The notes: a model not told the origin generated them from the letters alone. Shown: positions 1-8,935, numbered from the stretch's first letter. The stretch is DNA of 64,000 nucleotides from Thiodiazotropha sp040506195 (GCA_040506195.1 JBEVXH010000004.1:434001-498000), one strand, 5' to 3'. A program made the numbers and translations.

Positions 1-1602
1 CTGCTTAACATCAACCTCTATCTCTCCCCCTACGATGTCTGGAACGCCACCCTGCGCATGAATCCGGATACGGGGCTGCCCAACCTGATCACCGAGGACG
101 AAAGCTGTACCTATCCCGCCAAGGCCGGGCTGCAGGCCGGCATCGACCTGGAAAATCCCTATACCGCGACCACTGACGCGGATCTGACGGAAGGCTATGT
201 GGAGATCATCGAGATGGGGGATATCGCCGATGGTGCCGGACCGGTACTGGATGGGGGGTTCGAGACCGAGATCGATGCGGGCGGGGTTGCCGACGGAGCG
301 ATAAACATTGCTGCCGGTGATCGCTCTATCCCGACGGGCTTGTTGCATGGTGCTAACGGGCTGCCGGTGGACTGTTCCGTAGTGGCGGATGCCTGGGAAG
401 CGGGTGAGGTAAGTACGAGTTCCATCAATGGCTTCGAGCCGGGTAGCATGGGTACGAGCGGAGTGGTCCAGGACAACGGCGATCCGGCCCTGCCCTACGA
501 TCACAGCCACAACGCCGGCCTGGTGGCGCCGAGCGGGGGTATCAACGCCTACGGCATCATGATCAATACAGCAACAGGGGCAGCCTTCGTGCAGGAGGGG
601 GTGCATATTGACCACTATGCAACAGTGGCCCAGCACTACCTGCCCGATGATCTGGTGCACTACCGTCTGCCCTCCCTGGCCTCAGGGAATATACAGGAAA
701 CCTACATTACCAATGCCATTGGGGATGGGAAAAAAGGCGACACCCTGCCGTTGACTGAATACGACACCGGTGCATTGCATGACATCTCGCCGCTGCCGTC
801 GGTGCCGATGGGGTCGAATCCCCTGCCGATTGCCGCGATTCTAAGTGCCGAGTCGGTATCCGCACCCTACTTCATCGAGGAGGGTGTTAACGGGGAGACA
901 AATGTGGTGTTGACCTTCCCGATGCGTAAACACGGTATCTATAACGGGGGAATGTTGACCAACCAGTTGGATTCGAGCGAGACAGCTTGTGTGGGTGATC
1001 TGGACGATGGTGTCGACGATGGCCGGGGGGTGAGTCTGGCCTCGTTGGGCGCAGTAGTTCAGGACTATCCCCATAATGGGGCAGGAGAGATCTGTACCAA
1101 TGTAGGTTTTGAACTAAATCTAAATTCTGAAGGGGATGTCTCCAGTAGTTTTATATATTTCAATTATGAAGTGGTCACAGCCGTAATGTGTTTTGCGGGC
1201 TGTAATTTTTCACCAGCCCCCGTCGGTACAATAATACGGCATTACGTCATGAACCGTAGTGTCAATGTTAATCGTATCGTCCCAGATACCGGCGATACGA
1301 CACCATTGTTCGGTACGCCTTCTGCGAATGCCTTTGTCTTAATCTTGGATCCCGGTTTTATGTCCGGGTGGATGACTTTCGTTATTAACTCGAATCTTTT
1401 CTTTTATAACTCGATGGAATACAACTATGAAAACAACCCAAGTATGCAGGCTATGACCGAACCTGTAGGTGGTTTAGGTACCAGTGTAAATAACAGTTGG
1501 ACAGGTGTTCCCGTGATTGGTTTTTCCGCCATGGCGGCCGATGTTGGGCCAGCCCAGCTGGGCGAGACGGTTGAATTGATTCGGGAAACGAATCGTGACT
1601 GA
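1..1602 (+). CDS. Secreted protein of unknown function, tandem paralogue A (5' end outside window)
   Basis: The reading frame is open from the first base of the window and ends in a stop at 1602, so the start codon and signal peptide lie upstream. The protein is a close paralogue of the next gene (position x here matches x+1885 there). Visible motifs are NLYLSPYDVW near the left edge, a DESCTYP segment and the conserved C-terminal stretch WTGVPVIGFSAMAADVG. Scattered cysteines in the last third suggest disulfides. I recognise no enzyme domain. Its sibling has a clear signal peptide, so periplasmic or cell-surface location is inferred. Only 64 bases separate it from the next start, so the two are probably co-transcribed. 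It may be one of more than two tandem copies. Confidence 0.85.
   Translation: MLNINLYLSPYDVWNATLRMNPDTGLPNLITEDESCTYPAKAGLQAGIDLENPYTATTDADLTEGYVEIIEMGDIADGAGPVLDGGFETEIDAGGVADGAINIAAGDRSIPTGLLHGANGLPVDCSVVADAWEAGEVSTSSINGFEPGSMGTSGVVQDNGDPALPYDHSHNAGLVAPSGGINAYGIMINTATGAAFVQEGVHIDHYATVAQHYLPDDLVHYRLPSLASGNIQETYITNAIGDGKKGDTLPLTEYDTGALHDISPLPSVPMGSNPLPIAAILSAESVSAPYFIEEGVNGETNVVLTFPMRKHGIYNGGMLTNQLDSSETACVGDLDDGVDDGRGVSLASLGAVVQDYPHNGAGEICTNVGFELNLNSEGDVSSSFIYFNYEVVTAVMCFAGCNFSPAPVGTIIRHYVMNRSVNVNRIVPDTGDTTPLFGTPSANAFVLILDPGFMSGWMTFVINSNLFFYNSMEYNYENNPSMQAMTEPVGGLGTSVNNSWTGVPVIGFSAMAADVGPAQLGETVELIRETNRD
128..397 (+). repeat. 270-bp block identical to 2013-2282
   Basis: Bases 128-397 in paralogue A and 2013-2282 in paralogue B are identical base for base by eye, including every synonymous position. 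Outside this block the two genes differ at many silent and coding sites. This is direct-repeat structure and a likely site of gene conversion or unequal crossover. Confidence 0.9.
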
Positions 1603-1666
1603 ACAGCGGGTACTCTTTATTTAATTTTCGATGCTTAATGAGTCACAGAATTCAGGAGTAAGATCC

Positions 1667-3469
1667 ATGTTGAAAGGACTCAAGTCTTTCATAGCCCTGC
1701 TGCTCATGGCCGCAGCGAGCATTACCTCCGCTGCCCATATCAACTATGATCATACCGGCCAGGTGGCCTTACTGCCTTACTACACGGTCAACAACAACTT
1801 CATCACCAACTTCACGGTGACCAATACCAGCGGTATGTTCAAGGCGGTGCGGGTGCGCCTGCTCGACTCACGCATTGGTGCGGATCTGCTGAATATCAAC
1901 CTCTATCTCTCCCCCACCGATGTCTGGAACGCCACCCTGCATATGAATCCGGATACGGGGCTGCCTAACCTGATTACCGAGGACGAGAGCTGTACCTATC
2001 CCGCCAAGGCCAGGCTGCAGGCCGGCATCGACCTGGAAAATCCCTATACCGCGACCACTGACGCGGATCTGACGGAAGGCTATGTGGAGATCATCGAGAT
2101 GGGGGATATCGCCGATGGTGCCGGACCGGTACTGGATGGGGGGTTCGAGACCGAGATCGATGCGGGCGGGGTTGCCGACGGAGCGATAAACATTGCTGCC
2201 GGTGATCGCTCTATCCCGACGGGCTTGTTGCATGGTGCTAACGGGCTGCCGGTGGACTGTTCCGTAGTGGCGGATGCCTGGGCGGCGGGCACGGCAAGCG
2301 TTAGTGCCATCAATGGGTTTGAGCCAGGCAGTATGGGTGCAAACGGTACAGCGGAGGATAGCGGAGATCCCGCATTGCCCTATGACCACAGCCACAACGC
2401 TGGCCTGGTGGCGCCGAGTGGCGGTATCAATGCCTACGGCATCATGATCAACGTGGCCACGGGCGCGGCCTTTGTGCAGGAAGGAGTGCATATCGACCGT
2501 TATACGACCGTTGCTCAACACTATCTGCCCGACGATCCGGTGCACTATCGTCTGCCATCCCTGGCTTCGGGTGATGTCCGGGAGGTCTACATCACCAATG
2601 CCCTGGGGGATGGCATGAAGGGTGACACCCTGCCATTGACTGAGTACGACACCGGTGCGTTGCATGATATCTCGCCGCTGCCATCGGTGCCGATGGGGTC
2701 GAATCCATTACCGATTGCCATGGTGCTCAGCGCTGATATGGTATCAGGCCCCTATTTTATTGATGAGAACGTCTTTGGAGAGACAGACATTGTGCTGACC
2801 TTTCCGATGCGCAAGCATGGGATCTATAACGGCGGCACCCTCACAAACCAACTGGACCCGAACGAGACGGCTTGTGTGGGTGCCTTGGATGACGGTGTCA
2901 ACGATGGCCGGGAAGTGGCCCTCGGCTCGTTAGAGGTGCTGGTTCAGGACTACCCACATGATGGGACTGGTGGGCACTGTACGAATGTAGGTTTTGAACC
3001 GGATCAGGATTCGGATGGGGATGTCTCTAGTCAAATAGTCTACCATGACTATGAAGAGCAAACAGCTTCGATGTGTTTTAAGGGCTGTGAAATTTCACCA
3101 GTCCCCATCGGTTCTGCAATAGCGCATTACGTCATGAACCGCAGTGTCAATGTTAATCGTATCGTCCGAGCGAGTGGTGGCACAATCCCATTGCTTGGTA
3201 CGTCTTCACCGGGTGTTTTTGAGTTGAATTTTGATGCCGGTTTTGGAGCCGGGTGGATGACTTTCGCTATTAACTCACATAAGTACATCTATGAAAGCAA
3301 TCCCGGTATAAGTTCCCTAACCGAAGCCGCAGGTGGTTTGGGCAGCGATCTCAATAACAGCTGGACAGGTGTTCCCGTGATTGGATTTTCCGCCATGGCG
3401 GCCGATGTCGGGCCAGCCCAGCTGGGCGAGACGGTTGAATTGATTCGCAGTGTGAATCGTAATGAGTGA
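1667..3469 (+). CDS. Secreted protein of unknown function, tandem paralogue B
   Basis: 600 residues. I place the start at ATG 1667, preceded by AGGAG at the usual distance; it gives a classical signal peptide (MLKGLKSF, then a hydrophobic stretch, then SAAH). An in-frame ATG at 1631 would put 12 odd residues before that signal. The mature N-terminus carries a PYYTV and VTNTSG segment that looks beta-rich, then NLYLSPTDVW, a long acidic low-complexity-like middle, and a C-terminal WTGVPVIGFSAMAADVG block. Cysteines cluster in the last third. I do not recognise the function; proteins with the PYYTV/NLYLSP-DVW pattern are, as far as I recall, uncharacterised secreted proteins of gammaproteobacteria. 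The C-terminal third differs clearly from paralogue A. Confidence 0.88.
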   Translation: MLKGLKSFIALLLMAAASITSAAHINYDHTGQVALLPYYTVNNNFITNFTVTNTSGMFKAVRVRLLDSRIGADLLNINLYLSPTDVWNATLHMNPDTGLPNLITEDESCTYPAKARLQAGIDLENPYTATTDADLTEGYVEIIEMGDIADGAGPVLDGGFETEIDAGGVADGAINIAAGDRSIPTGLLHGANGLPVDCSVVADAWAAGTASVSAINGFEPGSMGANGTAEDSGDPALPYDHSHNAGLVAPSGGINAYGIMINVATGAAFVQEGVHIDRYTTVAQHYLPDDPVHYRLPSLASGDVREVYITNALGDGMKGDTLPLTEYDTGALHDISPLPSVPMGSNPLPIAMVLSADMVSGPYFIDENVFGETDIVLTFPMRKHGIYNGGTLTNQLDPNETACVGALDDGVNDGREVALGSLEVLVQDYPHDGTGGHCTNVGFEPDQDSDGDVSSQIVYHDYEEQTASMCFKGCEISPVPIGSAIAHYVMNRSVNVNRIVRASGGTIPLLGTSSPGVFELNFDAGFGAGWMTFAINSHKYIYESNPGISSLTEAAGGLGSDLNNSWTGVPVIGFSAMAADVGPAQLGETVELIRSVNRNE

Positions 3470-3491
3470 CTGCTGCTTCTACATGGGTAGT

Positions 3492-3908
3492 CTATTTCAA
3501 GCGTAAAGCCTCCAGTTTTACCCATTCATCCGGTTGCATATTGGAGATCCGCGCCCAGGCATGCTCGGTTTCATAAACAAACACCCTTTGTCCCTGTTTA
3601 TAACGCCCGGTGATATTTGGCGAGTAGGGCGACTCCTTTGCGTTGACCGATTCCGCAATAACGATATAGACCTTGGGCAGCTTAAGTACGGATCTGCGGA
3701 TGACAGCGCCCGGTTGCAGTGCAGGATCGTATCTTAATGTGTAGCCTTTGCTGCTTGGTTGTGTGTCGATACGGCAGGTCTTGTTGAGTGCAATGCATCC
3801 TTTGCCGCAGGGCTTGCCCTTGATGCAGTTTCTGGCATAGGCGGGAATCGGCGTGCTGAGTGTCAGGATCGAGACCAGGGTGAGGGCGAGCGTTTGCTTG
3901 ATATCCAT
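3492..3908 (-). CDS. Small secreted SH3-like hypothetical protein
   Basis: 138 residues with an N-terminal signal peptide (MDIKQTLALTLVSILTL up to PAYA-R), then a short cysteine-rich motif NCIKGKPCGKGCI with a further Cys in LNKTC. The C-terminal half reads like a bacterial SH3-type domain (VNAKESPYSPNITGRYKQG, then VFVYETEHAWARI), typical of SH3b domains that bind cell wall or other proteins. An AAAGGA ribosome site lies just upstream of the ATG at 3908. It converges with paralogue B; the two stops are 22 bases apart with no obvious terminator between them. The function is unknown. Exported location is well supported, the SH3 reading is moderate. Confidence 0.75.
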   Translation of the reverse strand: MDIKQTLALTLVSILTLSTPIPAYARNCIKGKPCGKGCIALNKTCRIDTQPSSKGYTLRYDPALQPGAVIRRSVLKLPKVYIVIAESVNAKESPYSPNITGRYKQGQRVFVYETEHAWARISNMQPDEWVKLEALRLK

Positions 3909-4071
3909 GAGCGAATCCTTTCATTATGGTCGAGCCAAGGCGATCCGGCGATGGCGGGTTATTGAATCGACTTCATGTCGGTGAATAAATCATGCTGTGC
4001 ACGATAACTGTTGATAGACCTGCAATCAAATCCTGTCCTGAAATGCCGTCAAAAAGACTGAACGTCATATC

Positions 4072-4155
4072 GTTCCCACGCTCCAGCGTGGGAATGCATA
4101 CGGCAGGTAGGGCATCAGAGAGAGATGAGTTCCCGCGCAGGAGCGTAGGAACCAG
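4072..4155. repeat. Pair of REP-like palindromes
   Basis: GTTCCCACGC-TCCA-GCGTGGGAA at 4072-4093 is a near-perfect hairpin. A degenerate second one with arms GTTCCCGCGC and GCGTAGGAAC follows at about 4129-4153. A related element sits near 23075-23100. Such elements are mobilised by RAYT transposases; a RAYT remnant exists at 51634. Confidence 0.7.
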
Positions 4156-4400
4156 AGCAAATGGCTTGTGAACGGGTTATTTGCGCCGGTTACGAGGCAT
4201 TTTGCTACACCATCGACAATATTTGCGCCATGAGTCGGATTATTCAGCCCGTAAAACAGGCCTATGCAGGGTATTTTGTCCCTGGTATACAGATTGCAGG
4301 GCTTATTCAAGCGAATGTGGTTTAATTTGCCTGGGCGAGAGAATTTGAAGATTTGTTTGTTTTTTAGTTTAACGGGATCTGCCTCCATAAATATACTGCG

Positions 4401-4429
4401 TCCTTTTAGAAAACTGGTTTCTTAAAGGA
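4401..4429. promoter_or_regulatory. Inverted repeat TCCTTTTAG-N11-CTTAAAGGA upstream of the outer-membrane protein gene
   Basis: Two 9-bp half-sites facing each other with an 11-base spacer, 68 bases before the ATG at 4498. The same half-sites with the same 11-base spacer occur at 13174-13202, in front of the HTH-HATPase-DUF4325 gene. That points to one shared DNA-binding regulator, possibly that protein. A separate dyad, CACAGCT-TGC-AGCTGTG at 4463-4479, lies between this site and the start codon. Both are read from the sequence; function is inferred. Confidence 0.55.
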
Positions 4430-4497
4430 TAGATTCGTTTAGTTTTCGGTATTCTTCCTATACACAGCTTGCAGCTGTGCCGGCACTGGGTAAATAG

Positions 4498-5424
4498 ATG
4501 CACAAAAACTCAAATCACGCTTGTTCAATGCGGCGTAAATCTGACTGGGAAAGCCTGGTCAGAGCTATCTCTGTTGTCATAGGCGTGCTGCTTACCGGGT
4601 CAGCCGTGGTTGCCGGGCCCGCCATTGGTCAGTTCGAAGTCAAGAATCTCAACGCCGAACCCGGAGAGATTGAGTTCCAATCCCAGAATGCCCATATGTT
4701 TGGCAACCCGAAACGTGATCTTAGAAATGTCGGTGGAGAGTTCGAGTACGACGACAACAGCGTGGCGAAACAGCGCCACGCCCTCGAACTCGAGTTTGGT
4801 ATTACCCGTCGATTTAAGTCGCGCATCGGTATCGAATACGAGAAAGAACGTCTGGATGACCCGGATAATCCTGGGCAGGTGAATGAATTGAGTGACCTGG
4901 ATTTGTCTGAAATCGGCGCGGAGGTCATATGGGTAGTCGATCCTATCGAAGATAACGATTGGGGTTTTGGCCTGGTGGCCGAATATGAACACCCGCTGGA
5001 GGATGAGGAGGCAAGCCTGTTGCTCGTCGGGCCGATCTATCAAGTAGAACGGAGTGAATGGTGGAGCATCATCAATCTCTATCTGGTGAAACACCTGGGT
5101 GGCGATCAACCACGAGACGAGAAGATCGACTTCGCCTATGCGACCCAATTCGGCTTCGAGCTGGATCAGGATTGGCAGCTCGCGTTGGAGGCCTATGGAA
5201 CGGTGGACCGGATTGGTGATACAGGTAGTGCGGGCGGGGAGGCACGATTGTTTGGCGATCACAATCAACATCGCCTCGGGCCTGTGTTCTATTACACAGG
5301 AGGCCTGGGAGGTGATCCGTCCGATGAAGAATCATCCGTCTCAATCGGTGTGGGATTGTTGTTCGGCATCAATGACAACACGCCTGATACGACGCTGAAG
5401 TGGTCTGTCGAGATTGAGTTTTAG
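4498..5424 (+). CDS. Putative outer-membrane beta-barrel protein
   Basis: 308 residues. An N-terminal hydrophobic segment (SVVIGVLLTGSAVVAG) preceded by arginines is a plausible signal peptide; ATG 4528 (MRRKSDW) is an alternative start giving a more usual signal length. The rest alternates polar and hydrophobic residues in short beta-like runs and ends WSVEIEF, with the terminal Phe and alternating pattern recognised by the BAM machinery. Similar proteins are annotated as transporter or porin-like proteins of the phenol-degradation MetA type, but I cannot assign a substrate. It stands alone, and its upstream region carries the CTTAAAGGA inverted repeat, so regulated expression is likely. Confidence 0.75.
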   Translation: MHKNSNHACSMRRKSDWESLVRAISVVIGVLLTGSAVVAGPAIGQFEVKNLNAEPGEIEFQSQNAHMFGNPKRDLRNVGGEFEYDDNSVAKQRHALELEFGITRRFKSRIGIEYEKERLDDPDNPGQVNELSDLDLSEIGAEVIWVVDPIEDNDWGFGLVAEYEHPLEDEEASLLLVGPIYQVERSEWWSIINLYLVKHLGGDQPRDEKIDFAYATQFGFELDQDWQLALEAYGTVDRIGDTGSAGGEARLFGDHNQHRLGPVFYYTGGLGGDPSDEESSVSIGVGLLFGINDNTPDTTLKWSVEIEF

Positions 5425-5554
5425 CGAAAAGAATTGGAAGAATCAGCTGTAGAAAATCAGGCTCAACCTGACACTGCAAGTCGCATATTTCGATATCTTC
5501 TGACAGACTAAGAATATCTAATGCTGCTATTTCAGTCGTTTCAGGAAAACCATA

Positions 5555-5974
5555 ATGTCAAATTGTTGCTCAGAACCCGGCTGCAATACCAATCGGCCCG
5601 GCAAACACCGCTGTCCGGCCAATGGAATCGAGTACGCGGAGGTATCCGCCAAAACCGTTGCCCACCATGTACACAGACCTTGGCTATTGGGCAGTCACAC
5701 AAAACGATACTATTTCTGTGACGATCCGACTTGCGATGTGGTTTATTTCGGGGACGACGACTCAGTAATCTCGCAAGCGCAAGTCAGAACCAGGGTGGGT
5801 GTGAAAGAGCAATCCGATGATGCGATGCTGTGCTACTGCTTTGGGGTAACTAAGCGCGACGCGGCCAGCGATCCGGGCATAAGGGCGTACATTATCCGTC
5901 AAACCAAGCTTGGCGCATGCACCTGTGAAACATCTAATCCTGCTGGCGTTTGCTGCCTCAAGACCTTCCCGTGA
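5555..5974 (+). CDS. CopZ-type iron-sulfur metallochaperone-like protein
   Basis: 139 residues, cytosolic. The N-terminal part has CC-x3-C (MSNCCSEPGC) and later CDDPTCDVVYFG, matching the zinc-binding N-terminal domain seen in CopZ of Archaeoglobus. The C-terminal part has CYCFGVTK and ACTCETSNPAGVCC, a four-or-more cysteine set of the BFD-like [2Fe-2S] type. The C-terminal HMA copper-binding domain of classical CopZ is absent. Known members are small iron-sulfur metallochaperone candidates often beside mercury or copper genes; no such gene is adjacent here. A ribosome site AGGAAA precedes ATG 5555. The family assignment is fairly firm, the metal is not known. Confidence 0.75.
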   Translation: MSNCCSEPGCNTNRPGKHRCPANGIEYAEVSAKTVAHHVHRPWLLGSHTKRYYFCDDPTCDVVYFGDDDSVISQAQVRTRVGVKEQSDDAMLCYCFGVTKRDAASDPGIRAYIIRQTKLGACTCETSNPAGVCCLKTFP

Positions 5975-6178
5975 ACTATCTCATGGCAGATCGATAAACA
6001 GGATATTTGTGCATCTATATATTTGTAATCTTTGGGGTGGGTTTCTTGCTTAATTTATCAAAAAAGCTAACTTATTGATTTTGTATTTATTTGGGTGTTA
6101 TATAGGGGGCTTGCTATGAGTGTATAACGAGATGATGGGTTTCGTTAATTAGCTATAAGTTACAAAAAAGGAAACATC

Positions 6179-6548
6179 ATGGGATGGATAAGAGATACTT
6201 TTCAGGAATATCACATTGGGCGTTCTAAATCTGTTGCAAATCAAACACAATTGAGATCTCACGCCAATGCGACTGATATAGGTTATATAGATAAAAAGAT
6301 TGACAATTTAGTTCTTATAACGCAAGCAATCTGGGAGCTGCTTGAAGAAAGCGGAATAAGTGAGAGTCAGTTAGAGAAAAAATTCAGGAAATTGACTTAA
6401 GAGATGGTAGTGCAGATGGAAAGATAGTTAATAATCTGGAGGCATGCCCTGATTGTGGAAAAAACCAAAAATCAGAAGAGCTAATTGTTTTTGGTGTGGA
6501 GCGAAGCTTCCGGCAGGTAATATTCTTTCAAAAACTAACATGCCGTAG
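6179..6548 (+). pseudogene. Zinc-ribbon protein gene split by two frameshifts
   Basis: An intact frame of 73 codons starts at ATG 6179 (RBS AAAAAGGAAA) and stops at 6400 after SQLEKKFRKLT. If one base is added in the A6 tract at about 6376-6381, the reading continues as EKKIQEIDLRDGSADGK, a pattern I know from intact small zinc-ribbon proteins, then ACPDCGK. A second added base in the A6 tract at about 6458-6463 gives RRANCFWCGAKLP and a stop at 6546-6548. Both halves of a two-CxxC zinc ribbon (CPDC, CFWC) are thus present in different frames. Either the gene is decayed, or two homopolymer sequencing errors of the same kind are present. The product would be about 122 residues, function unknown. 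Confidence 0.7.
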
Positions 6549-6669
6549 AATTTATTGAATTACTCACCAAAAGCAGCTATCAAGTGTATTACGTCGCTCA
6601 CTGTGTTCGCTGGGACACTCCGCGTTCGGCGCCGCGCCCATATACTAGTTGCTATACGATCAATACCAA

Positions 6670-7050
6670 ATGTTGAAGCAGATACTAATTGGCACAGTTT
6701 ATGTGAAGGTAACAAAGAACCAGTTTCAGGTGCGGCATGTTGAGGATAAAAAGGAAGTGACTGTAACAGCGGTTGAGCCTTTCACAACTAAGAGGCTTTT
6801 AGTTGGCGAATTCCTGGCCGCAGAGAAATATTTAAAACAAGGGATTAAGAAGGTACATGAGGGCCGTTGGTTCCCCGCATCGCCAGTGATAGTTATACAT
6901 CCTCTGGAAATGATAGAAGACGGTTTGTCAGAAGTGGAGGAAAGAGTTTTAAAAGAGGTGGCAACTGGTGCAGGTGCAAGTAAGGTAATTGTATGGGTTG
7001 GACACGAATTATCAGATCATGAGGTGATTCAGTATGCAAAGAAAGTATAA
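6670..7050 (+). CDS. Small protein resembling one subdomain of MreB (actin-like)
   Basis: 126 residues from ATG 6670 (MLKQILIGTVYVKV); a TTG at 6649 would add seven residues. By eye the region LLVGEFLAAEKYLKQGIKKV, then SPVIVIHPLEM, then VEERVLKEVATGAGASKV follows the order of the MreB segment from the ADF-VTEKML helix to the ERRAIRESAQGAGAREV helix. The N-terminal strands resemble the first phosphate-binding strand pair, but the glycine-rich ATP loops are missing and the chain stops before domain II. It would therefore not be a full filament-forming ATPase. The neighbours are a broken zinc-ribbon gene and an empty region, so context does not help. It could be a stand-alone family of its own; low GC compared with the core genes. 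Confidence 0.55.
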   Translation: MLKQILIGTVYVKVTKNQFQVRHVEDKKEVTVTAVEPFTTKRLLVGEFLAAEKYLKQGIKKVHEGRWFPASPVIVIHPLEMIEDGLSEVEERVLKEVATGAGASKVIVWVGHELSDHEVIQYAKKV

Positions 7051-7491
7051 AAAATAGTAACGTATATGGACTCCTCCTATTCAGCAATATATTTTAAAAA
7101 AAACGAAATGGTCTAGCTCACGTATATCAGGTCTTTATTAGGGGGAGCTACCCCTTACCTTAACGGCATCACTCACCGTTTACAGATACCTTTTCGAGAC
7201 AGTGGCTTTAAGAGCCGTCGTTACTACCAGGTTTATCTGGCTGACTATTTTGTCGGTTTCCGTTCATACATTACTAAATCTCGGCATACAAATGTGACTT
7301 TTTTAATGTGAATGGGTGCTACTGCGCTGCAGGCGCCTTATATTCATAACCGGTGATTAAAATAAACCAGCTGGCTCCATATACCTCCTTGTAGGAGGTT
7401 TCGGATAAGTTCGCATTCTGAAAAAGCAGATCTTTTGTTGGTTTTTTACTGACTATAATTACAGTAGATTCGGAGAATATCGATAACGTAA
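7051..7491. other. AT-rich intergenic region without a recognisable gene
   Basis: A 64-codon frame without a start codon runs from 7117 to a TGA near 7311; I cannot relate it to any family and it may be a remnant. No clear terminator or dyad stands out. Confidence 0.4.
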
Positions 7492-7500
7492 TTGCCTGCT

Positions 7501-8301
7501 ATGAAAATACTAATACCAAGATGGTTGAGGTTTGCCCTGCCACATTGGTTGGCCCTACTGGCGATACTGCTGCTGGCCGGTTGTGAATTGGAGTCGCTAG
7601 ATTGCCCCACGACCGTGCAAGCCGATGGTACCGTGATCGTTACAGCACCCTATAATTGGGAGGGCCTTGATGATGATCCTTTGAATGATCCGCCTCTGAA
7701 CGATATCAGAGGAACTGTCTATCTTGCCATCCAAGTGCCCACCATTTGGTCTCCCACCGCAGCAGAATTTAGCGCCACGAGCGATGGTGGCGCAGTCTCG
7801 AATAATGGGCCGGTAACGCCCTCGGCAATCAATCCTACCTATCCGTTACCGATGCTCGATGGCCTGCCGCCATTTCAGGATAGCGAAACGTGTTTTGATG
7901 ACGACGCTAGCCCGCCGGGCACGACGTTTTACACTATTGGTCCGCTGGATCCTGATTTACCCGATGATTCAGATCCGTTGAATTATATTCTTCCTAATGA
8001 TACAGGCAGTCTCACTGCAGCCTTTGATCTGAACGGCAACGGTGGCGCCACCGGCCCGACGGATATCATCGTGTCAATTGCCTTTCGCGGTTCAGCCGAT
8101 ACCCTGCCTGAAGTGTTTCGACGCCAACGCTGTGGTAATACCTTGCAATGCACGGTCACTGTCGAGCGTCCTGTTTCTGTTCCTGTTGCCATACCAACAC
8201 TGGGTAATTATGGCCTGATGCTGCTGATCATTGGTTTGGGTGTGGTTCTGCAGCTGGGGGCAAGGAAGTATAAGACGGTTAAACCGAACACTCGATTTTA
8301 A
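7501..8301 (+). CDS. IPTL-CTERM lipoprotein, likely exosortase H substrate
   Basis: 266 residues from ATG 7501 (a TTG at 7492 is also in frame). The N-terminus is a lipoprotein signal: basic MKILIPRWLRF, hydrophobic core, and lipobox LLAGC with Cys near residue 26. The C-terminus is a classical IPTL-CTERM sorting signal: VAIPTLGNYG, then a hydrophobic segment LMLLIIGLGVVLQLGA and a basic tail RKYK. The middle is rich in Asp, Pro and Gly with four cysteines and looks like an extracellular beta domain without a family I recognise. The next two genes encode exosortase H and its partner, so this protein is very probably their dedicated substrate. Having a lipobox and a CTERM signal together is odd. 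Confidence 0.85.
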   Translation: MKILIPRWLRFALPHWLALLAILLLAGCELESLDCPTTVQADGTVIVTAPYNWEGLDDDPLNDPPLNDIRGTVYLAIQVPTIWSPTAAEFSATSDGGAVSNNGPVTPSAINPTYPLPMLDGLPPFQDSETCFDDDASPPGTTFYTIGPLDPDLPDDSDPLNYILPNDTGSLTAAFDLNGNGGATGPTDIIVSIAFRGSADTLPEVFRRQRCGNTLQCTVTVERPVSVPVAIPTLGNYGLMLLIIGLGVVLQLGARKYKTVKPNTRF

Positions 8302-8425
8302 TTTATAGATGGATTGATAAAGATATTCAGCTAAATCAATCCCTATATATGTTTGTCTTTTTATGTATAAGGTTCGATATTAAAAGATGTCAAATGAATT
8401 GTTTTCACTGAGTTAAATCTGCCGA

Positions 8426-8935
8426 ATGTTGCGCTATATACTGCTTTTCACAATTATTCTATGTGGATTGTTTACCCTGCAACTTCTACCATTGGGGCAA
8501 CAGTTGGTGGTTAGACCGTTCACAGAATCGATTGCAGAGATCAGCTCATGGATTATCAAAATGTTCGACCAGGGAATAGTTTCATATGGCAATGTGCTGC
8601 AGGATAAAGTAAGCGGTTTTGCAGTTTCAATCGAGGCTGGTTGCAATGGCATAGAGGCGACTATTATATTGATTGCGGCCATGATGGCCTTTTCCACAAC
8701 CTGGTTGATGAAGTTGATTGGTGTTATTGCAGGATTTCTTACCATTCAGGCAATGAACATAATTCGGATTATCAGCCTTTATTATCTAGGACAATGGAGT
8801 CATATTTTGTTTGAGTGGGCGCATCTTTATATTTGGCAGTCTTTGATTATTCTCGATGTGTTGATTGTTTTTCTGGTCTGGCTTCGTTACTTACCCAGGG
8901 AATCCATACCTCGTGATGCGGTTAAAAAGACATAA
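8426..8935 (+). CDS. xrtH: Exosortase H (cysteine transpeptidase for IPTL-CTERM proteins)
   Basis: 169 residues, integral inner-membrane protein with about five hydrophobic segments. The three catalytic positions of the exosortase family are visible: Cys in EAGCNGIEA near residue 74, Arg in NIIRIISLYYLG near residue 113, and His in FEWAHLYIWQS near residue 133. Exosortases are thought to cut the C-terminal sorting signal of exported proteins and transfer them to another cell-surface acceptor. The short length and the IPTL-CTERM gene next door match the XrtH subgroup. It overlaps the next gene by 20 bases, indicating translational coupling. Confidence 0.88.
   Translation: MLRYILLFTIILCGLFTLQLLPLGQQLVVRPFTESIAEISSWIIKMFDQGIVSYGNVLQDKVSGFAVSIEAGCNGIEATIILIAAMMAFSTTWLMKLIGVIAGFLTIQAMNIIRIISLYYLGQWSHILFEWAHLYIWQSLIILDVLIVFLVWLRYLPRESIPRDAVKKT

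Larger units (their letters stand above)
3909..4497. other. Intergenic region with REP-like palindromes and a promoter/operator zone
   Basis: No gene supported over 589 bases. It holds two imperfect palindromes of the REP type (4072-4155) and, nearer the next gene, an inverted repeat of the CTTAAAGGA type and a 7-bp dyad, both described separately. A 107-codon minus-strand frame here (4065-4388) runs through the palindromes and looks spurious. Confidence 0.7.

Noticed and set aside
1868..2665. 265-codon minus-strand frame inside paralogue B
   Set aside because: It is the antisense of a real gene in a GC-rich stretch, with no coding features of its own.
4065..4388. 107-codon minus-strand reading frame
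   Set aside because: It runs through REP-like palindromes and shows no family features.
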